A stretch of 64,000 nucleotides of DNA from Paragyromitra xinjiangensis (taxonomy: Eukaryota > Ascomycota > Pezizomycetes > Pezizales > Discinaceae), in assembly GCA_038503065.1 (NCBI GenBank), contig JBCAMK010000006.1, forward strand, positions 1,674,001-1,738,000, read 5' to 3'. The notes beneath the pieces were generated by a model, which worked only from the letters and a program-made list of their open reading frames with translations, was not told the origin of the DNA and made no database searches. Shown here piece by piece: positions 34,989 to 48,352 of this stretch (position 1 is the stretch's first letter; the number at the start of each line of letters is the position of its first letter). The position numbers and the translations under genes are program-made.

Positions 34989-37900
34989 ATGTCGGTTTCC
35001 TCGACTCCTCGCCACGTCCAGCTTGACGCACAGACTCTCCAGAGGGAGAACCGGGAGAGACCATGGGGACCAGGTAGTGTTTACTACAGGACCCCTCGGT
35101 CCTATCGTTCGACGCACTCGGGCATCCAATCTTCGCAAGCCAGGACCCCTATGGATCCTCACTCCCCGAGGGCAAGCGTATCTACCCTTCAATTGCAACA
35201 CTTGCTTGAAAAACTTGAAATGGACCAGTACAATACCTATGGTGTGGAAGAGTTGCGAGACGGCTTCTTCGATGCTTCTTTCTACAGGCCAATCAAACAA
35301 GACGGTCGATTACAAGACGAGTCTAAACCACTTTTGCCTCCAGAGGAGTCAACCTTTAAGCGACCATCACCTTTATCACCCAGGAAGTTTTGGCGCTCCC
35401 AGATTTCAGATGCCCGAGACTCGTTCCGCATAGTCTTCACAACCCCCAAGGGAATCTCTTTGGCAAAATCTTTCCTGGCATACTTCACAGCTTATATTTT
35501 ATGCCTTATACCACATATTCGAGAATGGTTAGGTAGATATTCCTATTGGATTCTCCTAGCCACGTTATTCAACCACCCAGGACGCACATTTGGCGCACAG
35601 ATCGATGGAACAGTCTCCTGCGCATTTGGAGGTGCATTAGGGCTTGCAGTAGGTTCTCTAGCCCTAGAAATAGCTGGCTCTACCCAAGCCTCGAAAGTAG
35701 GCTACGGAGGAGTCTTGACGGTTTTCATCGTTATCTTCATCGGAATAGCAAGTTGGATAAGGTGTTCACTAGTGAGGGTTTATCAAACAATGATTAGTGC
35801 CGGCTTGGCTTTCTTGTTTCTCTGCCTTGTTGGAATTGACTCTATTACTCGACATGGTAAATGGGATAGGATGATGCTATGGGAATTTGGAGTACCATGG
35901 ACTGTGGGCCTGGGAATATGCTTGGTTATCAATATCATGATTTGGCCTGAGGCTGGCGGGAAAACCGTAGCGTATGAGAATCTTCTGTCCATTTTTATTC
36001 ATCTCTGTGATCTCTTTAGTCCAATCCACCTTCCACGTGACACACTCCTCTTGTCTTGCCAGCACGCTCAATACTGATGGGCATTGGCATTAGGGCCGCG
36101 TTTCACAAGGCGTTACTTTCAGCCTTAGAAGGGCTTGTCCTCCCAAGACCATATTCGCCCGAAACCCATCGCAACATGAGTCTCCAGCTGGTCAATCTCT
36201 CTGAAGCCGTTAGAGACATGCGAAGTGAAATCATATTCTCATCGCTGGAGCCCGCAGATGCTTTAGATCTACGGAATCTATTGCAAGCAGCAATTAGAGA
36301 TATCATGGCCATCAAGCCAAATGCAACCCTTTTCGATACCGAATCTACACCACGTGCTTCTGAGACAGCAGGGACAGCAGCGATAGTTGAGACTGACAGC
36401 GTGGCCATCGATATCGAATCTGCAAATGCTTCGGATAGTGAGACTGATTCAATTTCTTTGGCTTCGTCGACAGCAGATCATTTAAGGCTAGTAAGGGACA
36501 ATATGGCGGGTCCTGCAAGGGAGCTTATCAATGCAATGATCGACATATTAGTTGGGTGTGACGCTGCGCTCATGAACACCGTTGGGCATCAGCAGCTGCT
36601 TCAAAATTCCGGAAACGTTACAAGTGTCAACCTTGAAGCTTCGCTAGTGCGCTTCCAGGAAGCAATGAGGATTTTCGATGAGGCTGATGTTTCTTTAATC
36701 GACCATCCAGATCTACCATGTTCATACTCAGCTCACCCAGACCTAGTCACGCTGTTCCTCTTTATTCACCCCGTTCGACAGACTGCGGAGTCGACACTTA
36801 AGCTGGCGACTAAGATCATAGGTATTGCGAGGCACTCTAGAAGGAGAAAGTTCTACCTACCATCCTATCCATTGTCTAAAAGTCTATATCGAGCCAGTCC
36901 ACAAGTCCGCCACGACAGGGGTGGTGTGTCGGCCGGATATTATTTCAGAAGCAAGAAAAACATTGAAGATGCAATGGAAAAGTACCATGCGAGGCCGTTC
37001 GACCCTTCTCCGGATATCCTCTGCAACGAACAAACCGAGAAGGAGAGGCAAGGAAGACTTACAACTATCGGAGGCACTGCAGAGCCTGAGACATTTAGAT
37101 ACAAAGCCTGGGAGTTCATCCACAGACTCCAACAATTTGAGAGTCGATTCGCATTCAAAGTTGTACTGGTTACAACTCTATTAAGCATACCTGCCTGGAC
37201 AGGTGACAGTCGTGGATGGTATATTGAAAACGAGGGTTGGTGGTCTGTGATAGCAGCATGGTTCATGATGCACCCCAGAGTTGGCGGTAACGCCCAAGAT
37301 CTGGTAACAAGGAGTATTTTGGCGGCGATTGGGGCGTTATGGGGTGGATTGGCGTATTTTGCCGGTGGTGGGAATCCATATGTGATGGCGGTATTTGCCG
37401 CGATATTCATGGTCCCTTGCAGTAAGCGCCTGGATGATCATCTCATCGCTTAAGATTGTTACTGATTGGTGTCGCTTAATTCCAGTCTTTCGCTTTACCG
37501 CGTCTTCGCATCCACGGTCTGGCTTGATGGGGTGCATTAGTTTCTCGGTCATTTCGATGAGCGCTTACACTCTACACGGTGAACCATCAGCCGTGAAAAT
37601 TGCATGGACGAGAGGAGTTGCGCTGATCATAGGCATCGTGTCGGCGGTGGTGATCAATTGGGTAATTTGGCCATTTGTGGCACGCCATGAGCTAAGAAAA
37701 TCGCTGTCGTTCATGATGCTCAATTTGGGAATTTCCTATCGTAGTGTCGTTGCTAGGTTTGTATTGTTTGTTTTTGGAGGACGCGACTGTTTGCTTACAG
37801 AGGTCACAGGTACATCTACTACGATGCCGATTCGCAGCCGACAAAAGAGGATCTGGAGCGGTCAGAGATGCAGGAAGCGAGATTGAGGGAAGGCACGTTT

Positions 37901-38776
37901 TTTTTTCTGTCGATCGCGTTCGCGCGATTCGCTGATTGAGAAACAGTCCGCTTATGCGTTAGGAATTGACTAACTTTGAACGTTTACCTATCAGGCTTCG
38001 TAAGGATGCGTGAGCTGCTGGAAATGACCCGACACGAGATAGTATGTATTTTGCGATGCGCATGCTGCCCATTTGGAGCCCCCTTTTTTTATACATACCT
38101 TCATTTGACTTGCCTAATGGCTAATTACGAGATTGTTTTACTTGCAGCGCATACGCGGACCATTTGATTCGGCGCCGTACAGTGCTGCAATTGACTCTTG
38201 CGAAAAGTTTCTGGAACATATTGTCGAAGTCCGACAATCCAGCCTATTTTTCCAACCGTTCCTTTTCGGAGGTAAGCAGGAAGCAATTTCCCATGCATGG
38301 CTACTAAGCTCCATTCTATGGAGACACGTCCGCTAAGGTATATCATCTTAATTTAAAGGTACCGAGGAATTTACGCGTAAAATGATTTCTGTGCGACGAG
38401 ACGCGGTCGCAAGTATCCTTATGAACCTTTACATATTAGCTGGAGCACTGCGCGCGAAGCGACCGGTGCCAACGTACCTTCCTTCAGCTGCAGCGGCGAG
38501 AAAAAGGTTACTTGACCGAATGGCGGAAATTGAGGAGGAAAATGAAGCATTGGCGGAAGTGAGACCTAAGCCAGAGAAGACTAGGAGATGGGCGGATGTT
38601 TACCGTATGTCGCTGCTCCCCCACATATTTGCGCGGGATTGCGTACTAACATAGCTGTTTTGGCAGAATATGCCTACTCATCAGCTCTAACGGATATTGT
38701 TGAACAGTTGGAGCAATTACAAAGGTTTACAAAGGCGATTACTGGGGAGATGGCATTGGATTTCCCTGATTGGTAG
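34989..38776 (+). CDS. FUSC/BRE4-like integral membrane transporter (aromatic-acid exporter type)
   Basis: Large polytopic membrane protein of the fungal Bre4/fusaric-acid-resistance-like family. Eight exons: 34989-36006, 36063-37421, 37486-37756, 37810-37892, 37995-38041, 38148-38271, 38359-38604 and 38667-38776, 1085 residues. After a Ser/Thr-rich N-terminus, the first membrane block contains SYWILLATLFNHPGRTFGAQ, then helices through WTVGLGICLVINIMIWPEAG. A cytosolic stretch holds LVNLSEAVRDMRSEI. The second membrane block includes GWWSVIAAWFMMHPRVGG and AVVINWVIWPFVARHELRKS, followed by YIYYDADSQPTKEDLERSEM and EVRQSSLFFQPF. The exon 4/5 junction uses a GC donor (AAG|GCACGT), supported by the conserved product REGFVRMRELLEMTRHE. 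The first intron (36007-36062) is the least certain. The substrate cannot be told from sequence. Confidence 0.88.
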
Positions 38777-39092
38777 CTCGCCAGGGGCTTTGGGGGCGCT
38801 GTTTGGTTATTGGGTACTGTAAGGCTGCATTGAAGCGAGCATAAATATTTAGCATTGGTTGGTTATGATTGGTTAAATAGCGAGAATTTATTGGACTACG
38901 GATCTACTCAGGATCAACGAATCGTTTGAAGTATTTTGGGATGAATATACGTAAACATAAGCGAGTGACTTGTGATGATGTTAAAAACTTAAAATTATGG
39001 TTGCGGCTCAAGAAAAAAGCTTGACAAGGGTCCAACTTCAACCCCGCCACTGCCCCACTAACACCACAAATATCAACGTCCAAAGCCTCGAA

Positions 39093-40768
39093 ATGTACGA
39101 CTTTGGCGAAGACGACCCTGTGGAATGTCTTGTATACTTTGCACAGATCCATGAGACATTTCGAAAGGCTGAGCTCGATTCTTTAGCCGAACTCCATGGA
39201 ATCAAGATTGAGTGGAAGGACTACAGCGACAGTGTACGAGTTTGATGTATATATACTTGTTTGAGGAATTAAACTAATATTTCCTCTTTTTAGTATCCGT
39301 TTTCCATAATATACCTCTCTTCGCGAAGAGACGCCCGGAAACTGATTGAGCGTTCCATACTTGCTAAGGGGATATACGAGCTTTGGGGTGTAGCTTCCAA
39401 CTATGATTCACTCCACATATCCGTTCAGACCAACACACAGCACATGTGGCCGTCCTGCATGGGAAAGTCTTTCAAGTTTGATGTTGAGGTGTTCAATGGA
39501 AAGCGGAGTCAGTCGGAACAGCGTGAGATCATCGAGCAGTTCGCCTACCTTGGCCTCGATGGCCCCATAAAAATGAAGAACCCGGAAATGATTTTTAGCG
39601 TGATGGAACAATACGAGAGCAAGCATGTCAAAGTACCTACACGTGTCTTTCTTGGTCGATTGCTGGCAATCGGGAGCAGGCATCTGGTCGATACATACGA
39701 CCTCAAGAAACGGCACTACATCGGCACGACCTCTATGGACGCCGAACTCGGCCTTATCACAGCAAACTTTGCGCTCTCGGCTCCAGGTAAAACAATATAC
39801 GACCCATTTGTCGGTACGGGATCATTCGTGGTTTCATGTTCCCACTTTGGTGCCCTCACACTGGGCTCCGACATCGACGGGCGGCAGGTCAGGGGTAAGA
39901 AAGGGAGGAGTGTCCTAAGTAACTTCAAACAGTACGGTCTCGTCTCTGCATACCTGGATGGGTTTGTATCTGATCTGACCAACTCACCATTACGGAAAGC
40001 GAGGTTCCTGGATGCCATCGTTTGCGACCCACCGTATGGGGTGCGTGAGGGGTTGAAGGTGTTGGGCAGCAGGGATCCGGAGAAGGGTAAGGAGCCGGTA
40101 GTGAGGGATGGGGAGCTGCGGCATCTGTAATGACCCTTCCTTTCATGGAGAATGCATGTGTCGTGGAGAGATTGCCATGTACCTGCGTGCATTTTTGGTC
40201 ACTGGACGTGGCAGGGCTAACCGGATGTGCGAATAGGCAAGATGATTATGTCCCTCCAAAACGACCCTACAGCTTCCTAGCAATGCTGGACGACATACTT
40301 CAATTCGCAGCCGACCATCTTGTTCCTGGTGGACGGTTATGCTTCTGGATGCCAACTGCCAACGAGGACTTCTCGCAGCTGGATATACCAACGCATCCTG
40401 AGCTGGAAATTGTGTCGGTCTGTGTGCAGGAATTCAACAAATGTACCCCTGCCTTATCCGGTGTCCATTGCGGCTCATAGGGCCTTGCTTACATAGCGAG
40501 CTGGACTGATACGGAATTATGCAGGGTCGCGACGGTTATTAACGTACTCCCGAAAAAAAGGAGATTCAACGGCAGAGCAGGCCGCTAGTAGAGTTACCGA
40601 AATTACTGAGACGGGGAAGAAAAAGGCGACAGCCGACGAACTGAATGCTTTCCGAAAAAAGGTAGGGTTTCTGCGTGTCTATTGTGATTCTACATGAATC
40701 TTGAATTGCTGACCCTAGCATCTCTCACCCCTTTCTAGTATTTCGAGGGTTTCAGGCCTGCTTCATAA
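39093..40768 (+). CDS. TRM11: tRNA (guanine(10)-N2)-methyltransferase catalytic subunit
   Basis: With Trm112 it makes m2G10 in cytoplasmic tRNAs. Five exons: 39093-39233, 39294-40126, 40237-40442, 40525-40661 and 40739-40768, 448 residues against 433 in yeast. The N-terminal THUMP-like part reads CLVYFAQIHETFRKAELDSL. The Rossmann methyltransferase shows the SAM loop YDPFVGTGSFVVSCSHFGA, then GSDIDGRQVRGKK, and the catalytic motif DAIVCDPPYGVREG (DPPY). Exon 3 contributes PPKRPYSFLAMLDDILQF and GGRLCFWMPT. The short exons give NKWSRRLLTYSRK and FRKKYFEGFRPAS at the C-terminus. An in-frame ATG at 38997 would add 32 residues; 39093 fits family length better. It converges with MON2, with 165 bp between stop codons. 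Confidence 0.95.
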
Positions 40769-40933
40769 ATTATATACAGAATTAAAATAATAAAAGAGAA
40801 AAATATTTACAAATACAAAACATAACTGGAGATTTCACCAATTACTCATTTGGTGTAAACAGAACCGTCTAGGCCTCATAGTATAAAGGCATCTATAATC
40901 TTTTTGGTTAAAACATGGGAGGAAAGATAAGCT

Positions 40934-43900
40934 TTAGCAAACACCAAACGCCGCACCCATCTCATCAAGAGCCCTAGAAAGCCACGCGAGAAGCTCCTGG
41001 TCGCCTTGTGCAACCGCTATGCACTGTGATATAAGTGGGAACAGAGTAAACAAATGTCGCTTCGTTGATGGGGGTATGTGGGTTGCTGCTTGTCAAGCAG
41101 AGTTAGTTGAAATTTTACGTTCGAAGCTAGCGGGAATTGTGATATGAGGTAGGGTAGAGGGCATAATTACACTTTATTGATACAGTCTTTGAGCTGGATT
41201 CAAGGTTCACTAGGTTTTTTAAGACATAAAGCATTTCTTTCCGCTGGCAGATGGGTTGCGGCATTCTTCCGCGTAGTGGTTGATCCTATGGGGTATTATC
41301 AGCGAGCTGCACAAAAGGAAATAAGAACTAGAATTCTGCTAGGTAAAACCCACAGAAATATAATGTTGAAGTACAAGCCCTGCACGGAGTACTAAAAACG
41401 GCGCAGCAACAGCAGCTAGTCTCTTTAATTCCGGGGAGTCTGCAACCGTGAATATTAGCACAATTTACCAGATTAAGGCCCAGAATGAAGCTCTAACTTA
41501 CCATCATCCTTAACCTTCGAAAGCTCAAATAATTCATCTAAACAAACGTAACTCATCCTCACTCTTCTTTCCAGTACTAACTCGCTCGTTTTTCCATGTC
41601 TTCTCTTCTTCAAACATTCTAATATCCCGTCATCGCTCGGCATCTCTAAATCACCAATTTCATACAACAGCGAAGACCTAAGTATACTTTGGACATACGC
41701 CGCCACGACCGAATCTGGCACAACCGTTCTCCCAAGTGACGGTATGATAAGTTCTCGTAGCTCCCGAAAGGAAGTGATATCAAAGTTTTCGTCCGCCACA
41801 AGGATAGCTTCATCAACACCTGTACTATTTGCGCTAACCACACTACCAATGATCTTAACTATCAATTCCCATACCACTCCCTGATCCTTCACCTCCACAT
41901 TCAGCGAGTCCATAGCAGGTAGCGCACGCTGCAGTATCGACAACACCACCTTCGTAGCTGGAATCCACTGACTTGGTCTCTTTGTTGTTGGGGCAAAGTT
42001 ATACTTCAGACCAATTGGTACTCCTAGTGCTTCCAGTGCCGTCTGAAGCGCGCCAGAAGAGTAGATTTCTGTATTTTCGATATGTTTTAGTGCGACTGAC
42101 TCCATGATTTTCATGCTTTGTGTTGCTAAGGCGATATAAGTCGGTACTCTTCCGCCTTTCCGCTCTGGCTTATTTTGGAGCTTTGTATTATACGCCACTG
42201 TGCTGAACTCCGACACTTGCTTTAGCACCAATGAAGGCACCCCAGGCAAGTCTGTTCGAAGTAGCTGTACGACCTCTAGGATCACAGCCTGAAGTGGTGT
42301 GAGCATGTCGACATCTTGGAAATAGGCTGGAGCGTCAGGGAAGGTGATGCACTCCCGCATCAAACTCAACGTCTTTCCCGCCATCTCCACGTCCAGCGTG
42401 GGCTCGAGAAGTCGGTACAGTGGCTTAAAAGCATCCACATACGCCGTCAGTGTCTCTTGGATCCCAGTCCGACTCGTCTCTACGTTCCCCTCTACCAGCT
42501 TCACGCCCTGGTCACTCCACATCCTCCACACATCCTCCCTGCTCTCGTGGTCTAGTTTCTCAGGCCGAGACACCTTCTCGAGTACATGCTTCAGCACAGT
42601 GAATACATTGGTGTTAACCTCGAAGCTCTTTCGTGCCAATAGGTTCTCGAGGTACTTGATAAAAACGCTCCAAGTATTCCTGAACTCGGACTGCTGTGTG
42701 AAGATATCGAAGTAATTTGAATATAGAGTTCCAATCCCGCTGAGGACGAGATTAATCGTATCATCCCACTGCTTGAACTCGCTCGTCTTTCCTTTCTGTC
42801 CCACAACAACCTCGGGATCCACAGAGACTGGACTAATATTCATCATCTTGAAGACAACGATTTTCAAACAGCTTGACCACGCCTGCGGGCCAAGCTGATG
42901 TCCATATGTATCAAAGATCCGGAATAATGTTTGTATGGAGCCTACCACACTATCAGAAATGATACGATCATCAGAAGCTCATGATCCACTTACCATTTCG
43001 CACCTCCGCCCTTCGATCTCCAGACACCCCCGTCAACCTCAGCAGCAGCAGCATCCACAATGCACTATGGCTACCACTCTCCCCTTTCTCCACAACGTCC
43101 AGTAGATCCCTTTCCTTCTCTGCCTTCTCTATCAACACCGCCGTCTCCCCCTTCGTCTGCAGAAAGTCAGACACATTCCAAAAGAACGTAATCGTCGTCA
43201 ACGAGATATTAAGATCATCCTTCTGCGAACAAAACGCAAACAATGCGTCAATAAGAACGAGCACACAACTGGTCGGCAGATTCGCCAAAAAGTCCGAACA
43301 TATCAACTCCAACGAAGAAAAAGAGCTTCTAATCAACTTCGGGCTCCTCCCCGACCTCGCCTCTGCCGCCTCAGCAACCTCCTGTCCTTCCTCTCGTAAC
43401 GTATCCCGCCGCCATATCATCGTCGGATCAAACACACTCATAATAATATCAAACACAATCTCCCACCCCGCAATCAGCGCCTGACCCGAGTGTTCAAGAA
43501 TAGCATTCAACGCCTCCAACCCACTCCTATGAATCCCGACCTCCACAGCCCTGACCGCCGCATCTCCTGCGGGTCCTCCTGGAGCTCCACCACAAACGCC
43601 TTCCCTCAACGCACGCAAGATCCGTCTCTGCACACCAGCGACATCTTCCGCGCCCTCACCAACCGTCTTCGCCGCAACTACAACAACCTCATTCAACACC
43701 TCACTCGCTCGCACCCTCACTACGCCGCTCCGTTCTCTACTCCCTGCTACCCCTGCGAGATGCTCAACGAGTATCTCCCATCCCGTCTCGCTCGGTTGCG
43801 GCCCTATCAGTCTACTCATATTAATCTGCGCGAGCTCGCCAAGCTTCGCGAGTGCAAAGGCGGCGTTATCAGCACTGACTGCAGCGGCGGAAGACGAGAA

Positions 43901-46621
43901 CGAGGAGACACTGGAGACACGTTTGTGTGTGAATCCCGAGGTACGCGGAGAGGGTAGTGGGGAGGTGCGTGGTTTATCGATGCTGGTGCGGGAGTCTGGA
44001 TCCATCAAGGGTGTGGAAAGAGCGCACATAGCCGTGAGGATGAATACAAAGGCTGGATCTGGAAAAGAGAGGGTAGATTCGAACATCTTCATAGCGGCGG
44101 TTTCGACTGCGGCGAGCTCGGGGCCAATGTTAGATAGGTTGCTGGCGTCGGGGGGCTTCTGGGGGTCGGCTCTCGGCCCACTCAATGAAATCTGTCTTCC
44201 GCTCTTTCTTGAAGATGCGAATAGCACATAGTCCGCCTGCTGTAGTGTCTCTAGTATGATACTCCAGCTCTTCTCTAGTGTTGGCCCTAGCGCAATCCCT
44301 AAGTTCAATAACGCCCGCAGACACAGTAAATTTCGACTATTCAGCCCCAATGTCCCCTCCCCCGGCACTCCCGGAGCTCTTTCTCCTGCGGTACTTAGAC
44401 CATCTACACTCAACAGTCCCTTCGCATTCATCATAAACCCCGCAGACCCTCCCCCACCTCCACCTCCACCTCCGCCACCATCTCCAGCTCCAGGTGTCGC
44501 TGCAATATTCGCACTCAACACATTACTCGGCACCGCCGCCTTCCCTAGTGTCGTTAGGAACGCATCCCGTGGCGTCGTCAACCGCAGTAGCCCCGCGACA
44601 TGCGTAAACTTCTGAAAACTCCTCACAAGTCCATGATAAAACTCGTTATCAAGAGTCGCATACAAGAACGTTGAGCAAGCAGCCAAAATAGCCGGCCAAC
44701 AAGACTCCATTATTGCCGCCGAGATCGTAACCTCAGCATGAAGCGGGTGATTTTCCAACGTGAGAGGGTTGATCGGGATCCTATGTTGCCTAATCGTCGG
44801 TTTCCTCTTCATAGCACTCTTTCCAGCGGCAGGGGAGGGAGTGCGAGCTGGTGACTCGGCCCTCTCACTATCACTCCCTTGTTCACCCGTCACACTCAAC
44901 CCCGTCCTAACTCTTACAACCGCGCTCTCACCCCTTACTCTGCCGCTCCTCCCTACTGCTTTCTTCTCCCCGGTTGTCGTCAACGGTAGTATAAACTTCG
45001 CCAGCCCCTCACAAAAGCTATTGATACAGGTCAATGTGAGGCAATACACATAGCTCTCCGGCATAGCCGGCGGCTCGCTCTTATCCAACTGATCGATACA
45101 CGGCACCCGAACCAAACTCCACTGCGTCGACAATCCCGGTGTCACAACATCCCCCATCCCCACCGCGCCAATAATCCCCGCGACCCCACCGGCCTCCAAC
45201 GCGACCTGATCCGCACTACTCTGATCCTGTCCCACCGGAGCAGTACTCGCCGTCCCAAGCCCAATGATCGATGGTTTCTCCGTCGCTAGTCGCGTTAACG
45301 CACCCATTAGATCCGCCATGATCGGACGGCGATTCGGCACTGCATCATAGTGTGCGAATATCCGCCGGATTAAGCTCGGCTCGGCACAGATCCCGCGGAA
45401 GACCTCCATGCATAGGGCGCGCTTCCACGGGGCTGACGCATCGGGGTCTAACATGTGGGTGAGGAGGCTTAGTGCGATTTCACACTCGTCGGTGAGGATG
45501 GTGAGGTGCCGTCGGAGGAGGATATAGAGGACGCGGGTGATTCGGACTGTGGTTGGGAAGTTGAGACGCTCGGATAATGCCCGCATGATGAGCGGGGCGA
45601 CGCGGGTGCGGAGGATGTGGGCTTGTTCTGGGTGTGTTAGGAAGATATCGGGGTGGTTTGTGAGTACGCTTTCGATCAGTTCTAGGCCGAAGGGCTGTGG
45701 GAGGTGAGAGAAGCGGAGGAAGGTGGGGCGTTGGCCTTCTGTTAGGAGACAGATGTCGAGGAATACGCGGTGGGCGTCAAGGGCTGCTGGACGGAGGGGG
45801 GTGACGCCGGTGGAGGTTGGGGCTTCGCCTGTTGCGGGGACATCGGTGGCTCGTTCGTCTTCTGAGACGACTTTGTCGAAGATGGAGATTACGATTTGGG
45901 AGAGAGCTGGAGGTGTTAGTGCTGGGTTCTATGGGGTTGGCTGTGGGACGTACTGGCGGCAGCTGTGTTATTTACTACGCCCATCTTACTCCCTTGGAGT
46001 ATTGAGCATATTAGGAGTGCCTCTCCTAGTAAATTGCCATTCAGGTCCTCCGCATAGTTCTGTAATAATGGTGGTAGTGCCTGTAATATCTTGAGCTGAA
46101 TCTCGACTCCTATGGGACAATGTCAGCTTCCATAACAATTCCTCTCCGTAGTATCTCTATACCTAGATTTGAAGCTTCTCGAAATGCCTCTAGGACCTCC
46201 CGTAGCCTCGACTATACAAACGTAAGCTTCCACAAGGTCCCAATAGTGAAATAGAGCACACCTTTGCCAAACCCCGAGAAACAATCAAGCGCTGCAAACA
46301 CACCACACCAATGGTACTAAACTTTGCATTCCTCGTCCCACAAGCGATCAAAAACGGCGACAAGAACCCAGGTTTCGCAGACAACTCTATCTCCCGTCAG
46401 CCCAACCCTTCCAAACCAAGCAACCAACATACCAGCAGCAACCTCCGTCAACGGACCCAACGACTTAAGATCCGACAGCGACTTCTCAGCAGCCTACCAA
46501 CCGTTAGCACCACGTAACAGCAGAAAGTGAAGCAAATACAAACGTGTCTAAGGTCCAGATTCTTCCGTTTCGCCTCCTGCACCAGACTCGTGAGCTCGTT
46601 GGTGAGGAACTGGGCGGTCAT
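40934..46621 (-). CDS. MON2: MON2 homologue, large Arf-GEF-like trafficking protein
   Basis: Peripheral Golgi/endosome protein related to the Sec7-family large GEFs but without a Sec7 domain. It acts in Golgi-endosome and vacuolar traffic with Dop1 and Neo1. Ten exons on the minus strand: 46621-46544, 46493-46433, 46386-46262, 46211-46163, 46109-45954, 45906-42994, 42941-41502, 41439-41354, 41285-41171 and 41085-40934 (or 41088), about 1724 residues. The N-terminal DCB region reads MTAQFLTNELTSLVQEAKRK, then PFLIACGTRNAKFSTIGVV and CLQRLIVSRGLAK. The HUS-like region has DPDASAPWKRALCMEVFRGI. The C-terminus gives DQPLRGRMPQPICQRKEML and RHLFTLFPLISQCIAVAQGD. A poly-Gly run of about eleven residues is encoded at 44447-44481. 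All phases close. The exon 9/10 junction uses a weak donor and is the least certain. Confidence 0.94.
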
Positions 46622-47276
46622 CCTGAACGGACTAGCCGGACGGGGGGTCTTTCAGATGTAGTAGGGTCTTGCGATGATGTGGGTTGTGGGTTTGAGAGGG
46701 TTCAATTGTTGGTGGGCTTGTTTGGTGTTTTGTACCTGGTGGAAAAGCTCAGGTCGTCATCGTGGGGAGCCGCGTGGTTGACTGATCTGCACCGTTGGCC
46801 TTATTCCCGATCGGATAGTAATGGCCAGGGGTGGAACATTGGCGTCGGCAACCGACATACCGACTGTTTTACCCGTTAGCCTCATCGACATGTAGAGATT
46901 TGGAATTGATTTGGATTTCGTTTTTTTCTAGAACTGGTTTCTGGGTATTTGTTTTGTTAACCGAGAGCTTGTGGCGAGTGATTCTTGGTGACAGGTTATT
47001 TGTAGGTACTGCAGTTACTCGCTTTGTGCTATGTACACGTCTAAGAGATTATACGAGTAAAGCTCGTGTAGGGTAGCAAGATAGTTACACCTTTGGTACT
47101 ACGGTTATTAGCCCAGCCTTCGAGATGAAGATAGAGTGTACTTGGTTGTATAATTGAGTGTAAAGCTCTAAACCTCATATTTTAACCCGTTGCTCTATGG
47201 CAAAACGGTGGCCTTAACCTAGGTAAATACTTGTGAACACGGAATAGTAGCAAACTATGTACTACGGGTGTAAGGG
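46622..47276. other. Upstream region of MON2
   Basis: Promoter side of the minus-strand MON2 gene. No other gene recognised. Confidence 0.35.
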
Positions 47277-47474
47277 AAAGTCTGTCACCAGGTGGCGGTG
47301 CTAGTGGTGGTACTTCCCTTCACCCTCAACACTCTGGGGCTCTTCTCTCGTTTAGTAACCTTTAATTTTCTCTATCTCTTACTTTCTGTAAGGTTGCTGT
47401 AAATTTTTAAGTCTTGAGTTGAGTTGGCGGTCAAGTTTCGCACTGCCAGCACGGCCACCTGGTGACAGACTTTT
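47277..47474. mobile_element. MITE-like element with AGTCTGT ends
   Basis: A 198-bp element with inverted ends of about 20 perfect bases: AAAGTCTGTCACCAGGTGGC on the left and its inverse on the right. Similarity then continues imperfectly for about 10 bp. The outermost AAGTCTGT matches that of the 208-bp element at 11550-11757, while the inner sequences differ. No coding capacity. Confidence 0.75.
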
Positions 47475-48215
47475 CCCCACCCCCGAAGTACACCATTTGA
47501 CAAAACCCTCGAGTGATATCCCATGACTCGGCCATGCACGCTCCCGTAACTGAAGCGTTCGAGGCAGTGATGAGAGCTCTATAGGCGACTGTGATCTATG
47601 GGTGCTACAACTATATTATGACGCATTGTAATCATTAATACCGTTCAAATTTCGAGTTCCTTTCCTCAGGGCCAGCAACTCCGAAGCTCTTGTCCAACGA
47701 GTCCACGAACATACTCCGTGGACTAATACCCACTATTAGACAAATCAAATAACTCGAATAATCATAGTAGACAGCAGAAAACCAATACGAAAGATCTGGT
47801 CTTATAATCCACACCCACTCCTCTAAACAGATTGTTTGGTTGACCCACGCCCTCCACCAGACCGCTGATTTTCAACAACCGCCTCAACAAACCCAAGATC
47901 ATCGCGATAACAACTTCGATAACAGCTTAACGCTTATTGGCCAAACTCCAGAGAAATTCCAGGCCTCTTGACATTTTCCTCCCCCACTTCGCAAACACTC
48001 CTCTCCTACCACAAACTCTCGACTGTGGGTGTGGTTAATCACCCATCACCCATCTCATGTTACCCACCACCACCATCTATGGTATCTCCATCTTCCAAAT
48101 CCCTAATATATAAAGTAGTAGATGATAAACTAACGAAGAGAGAAAAACTAGAAGCGTCTCATCATCGAAGGCTGTTCGGCAGTCAATCCCCACTCCGACG
48201 ATGATTTCATCTCAT
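47475..48215. other. Spacer before the hairpin array
   Basis: 740 bp with no gene recognised. Confidence 0.3.
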
Positions 48216-48352
48216 TTAACGTCGAGTATAGTATCCCTATCCCAGAAAACTGATATAATGTGGTTCCTGCTAATTAGATTTCTAGAGACGATTTTGATAG
48301 TCATTTTACAGTTCGAGTTCCAAGGAAATTCTCTCTGTAGGGGTTTTCTGGG

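Noticed and set aside
41177..41395. Plus-strand frame of 72 codons
   Set aside because: It is antisense to the last exons of MON2.
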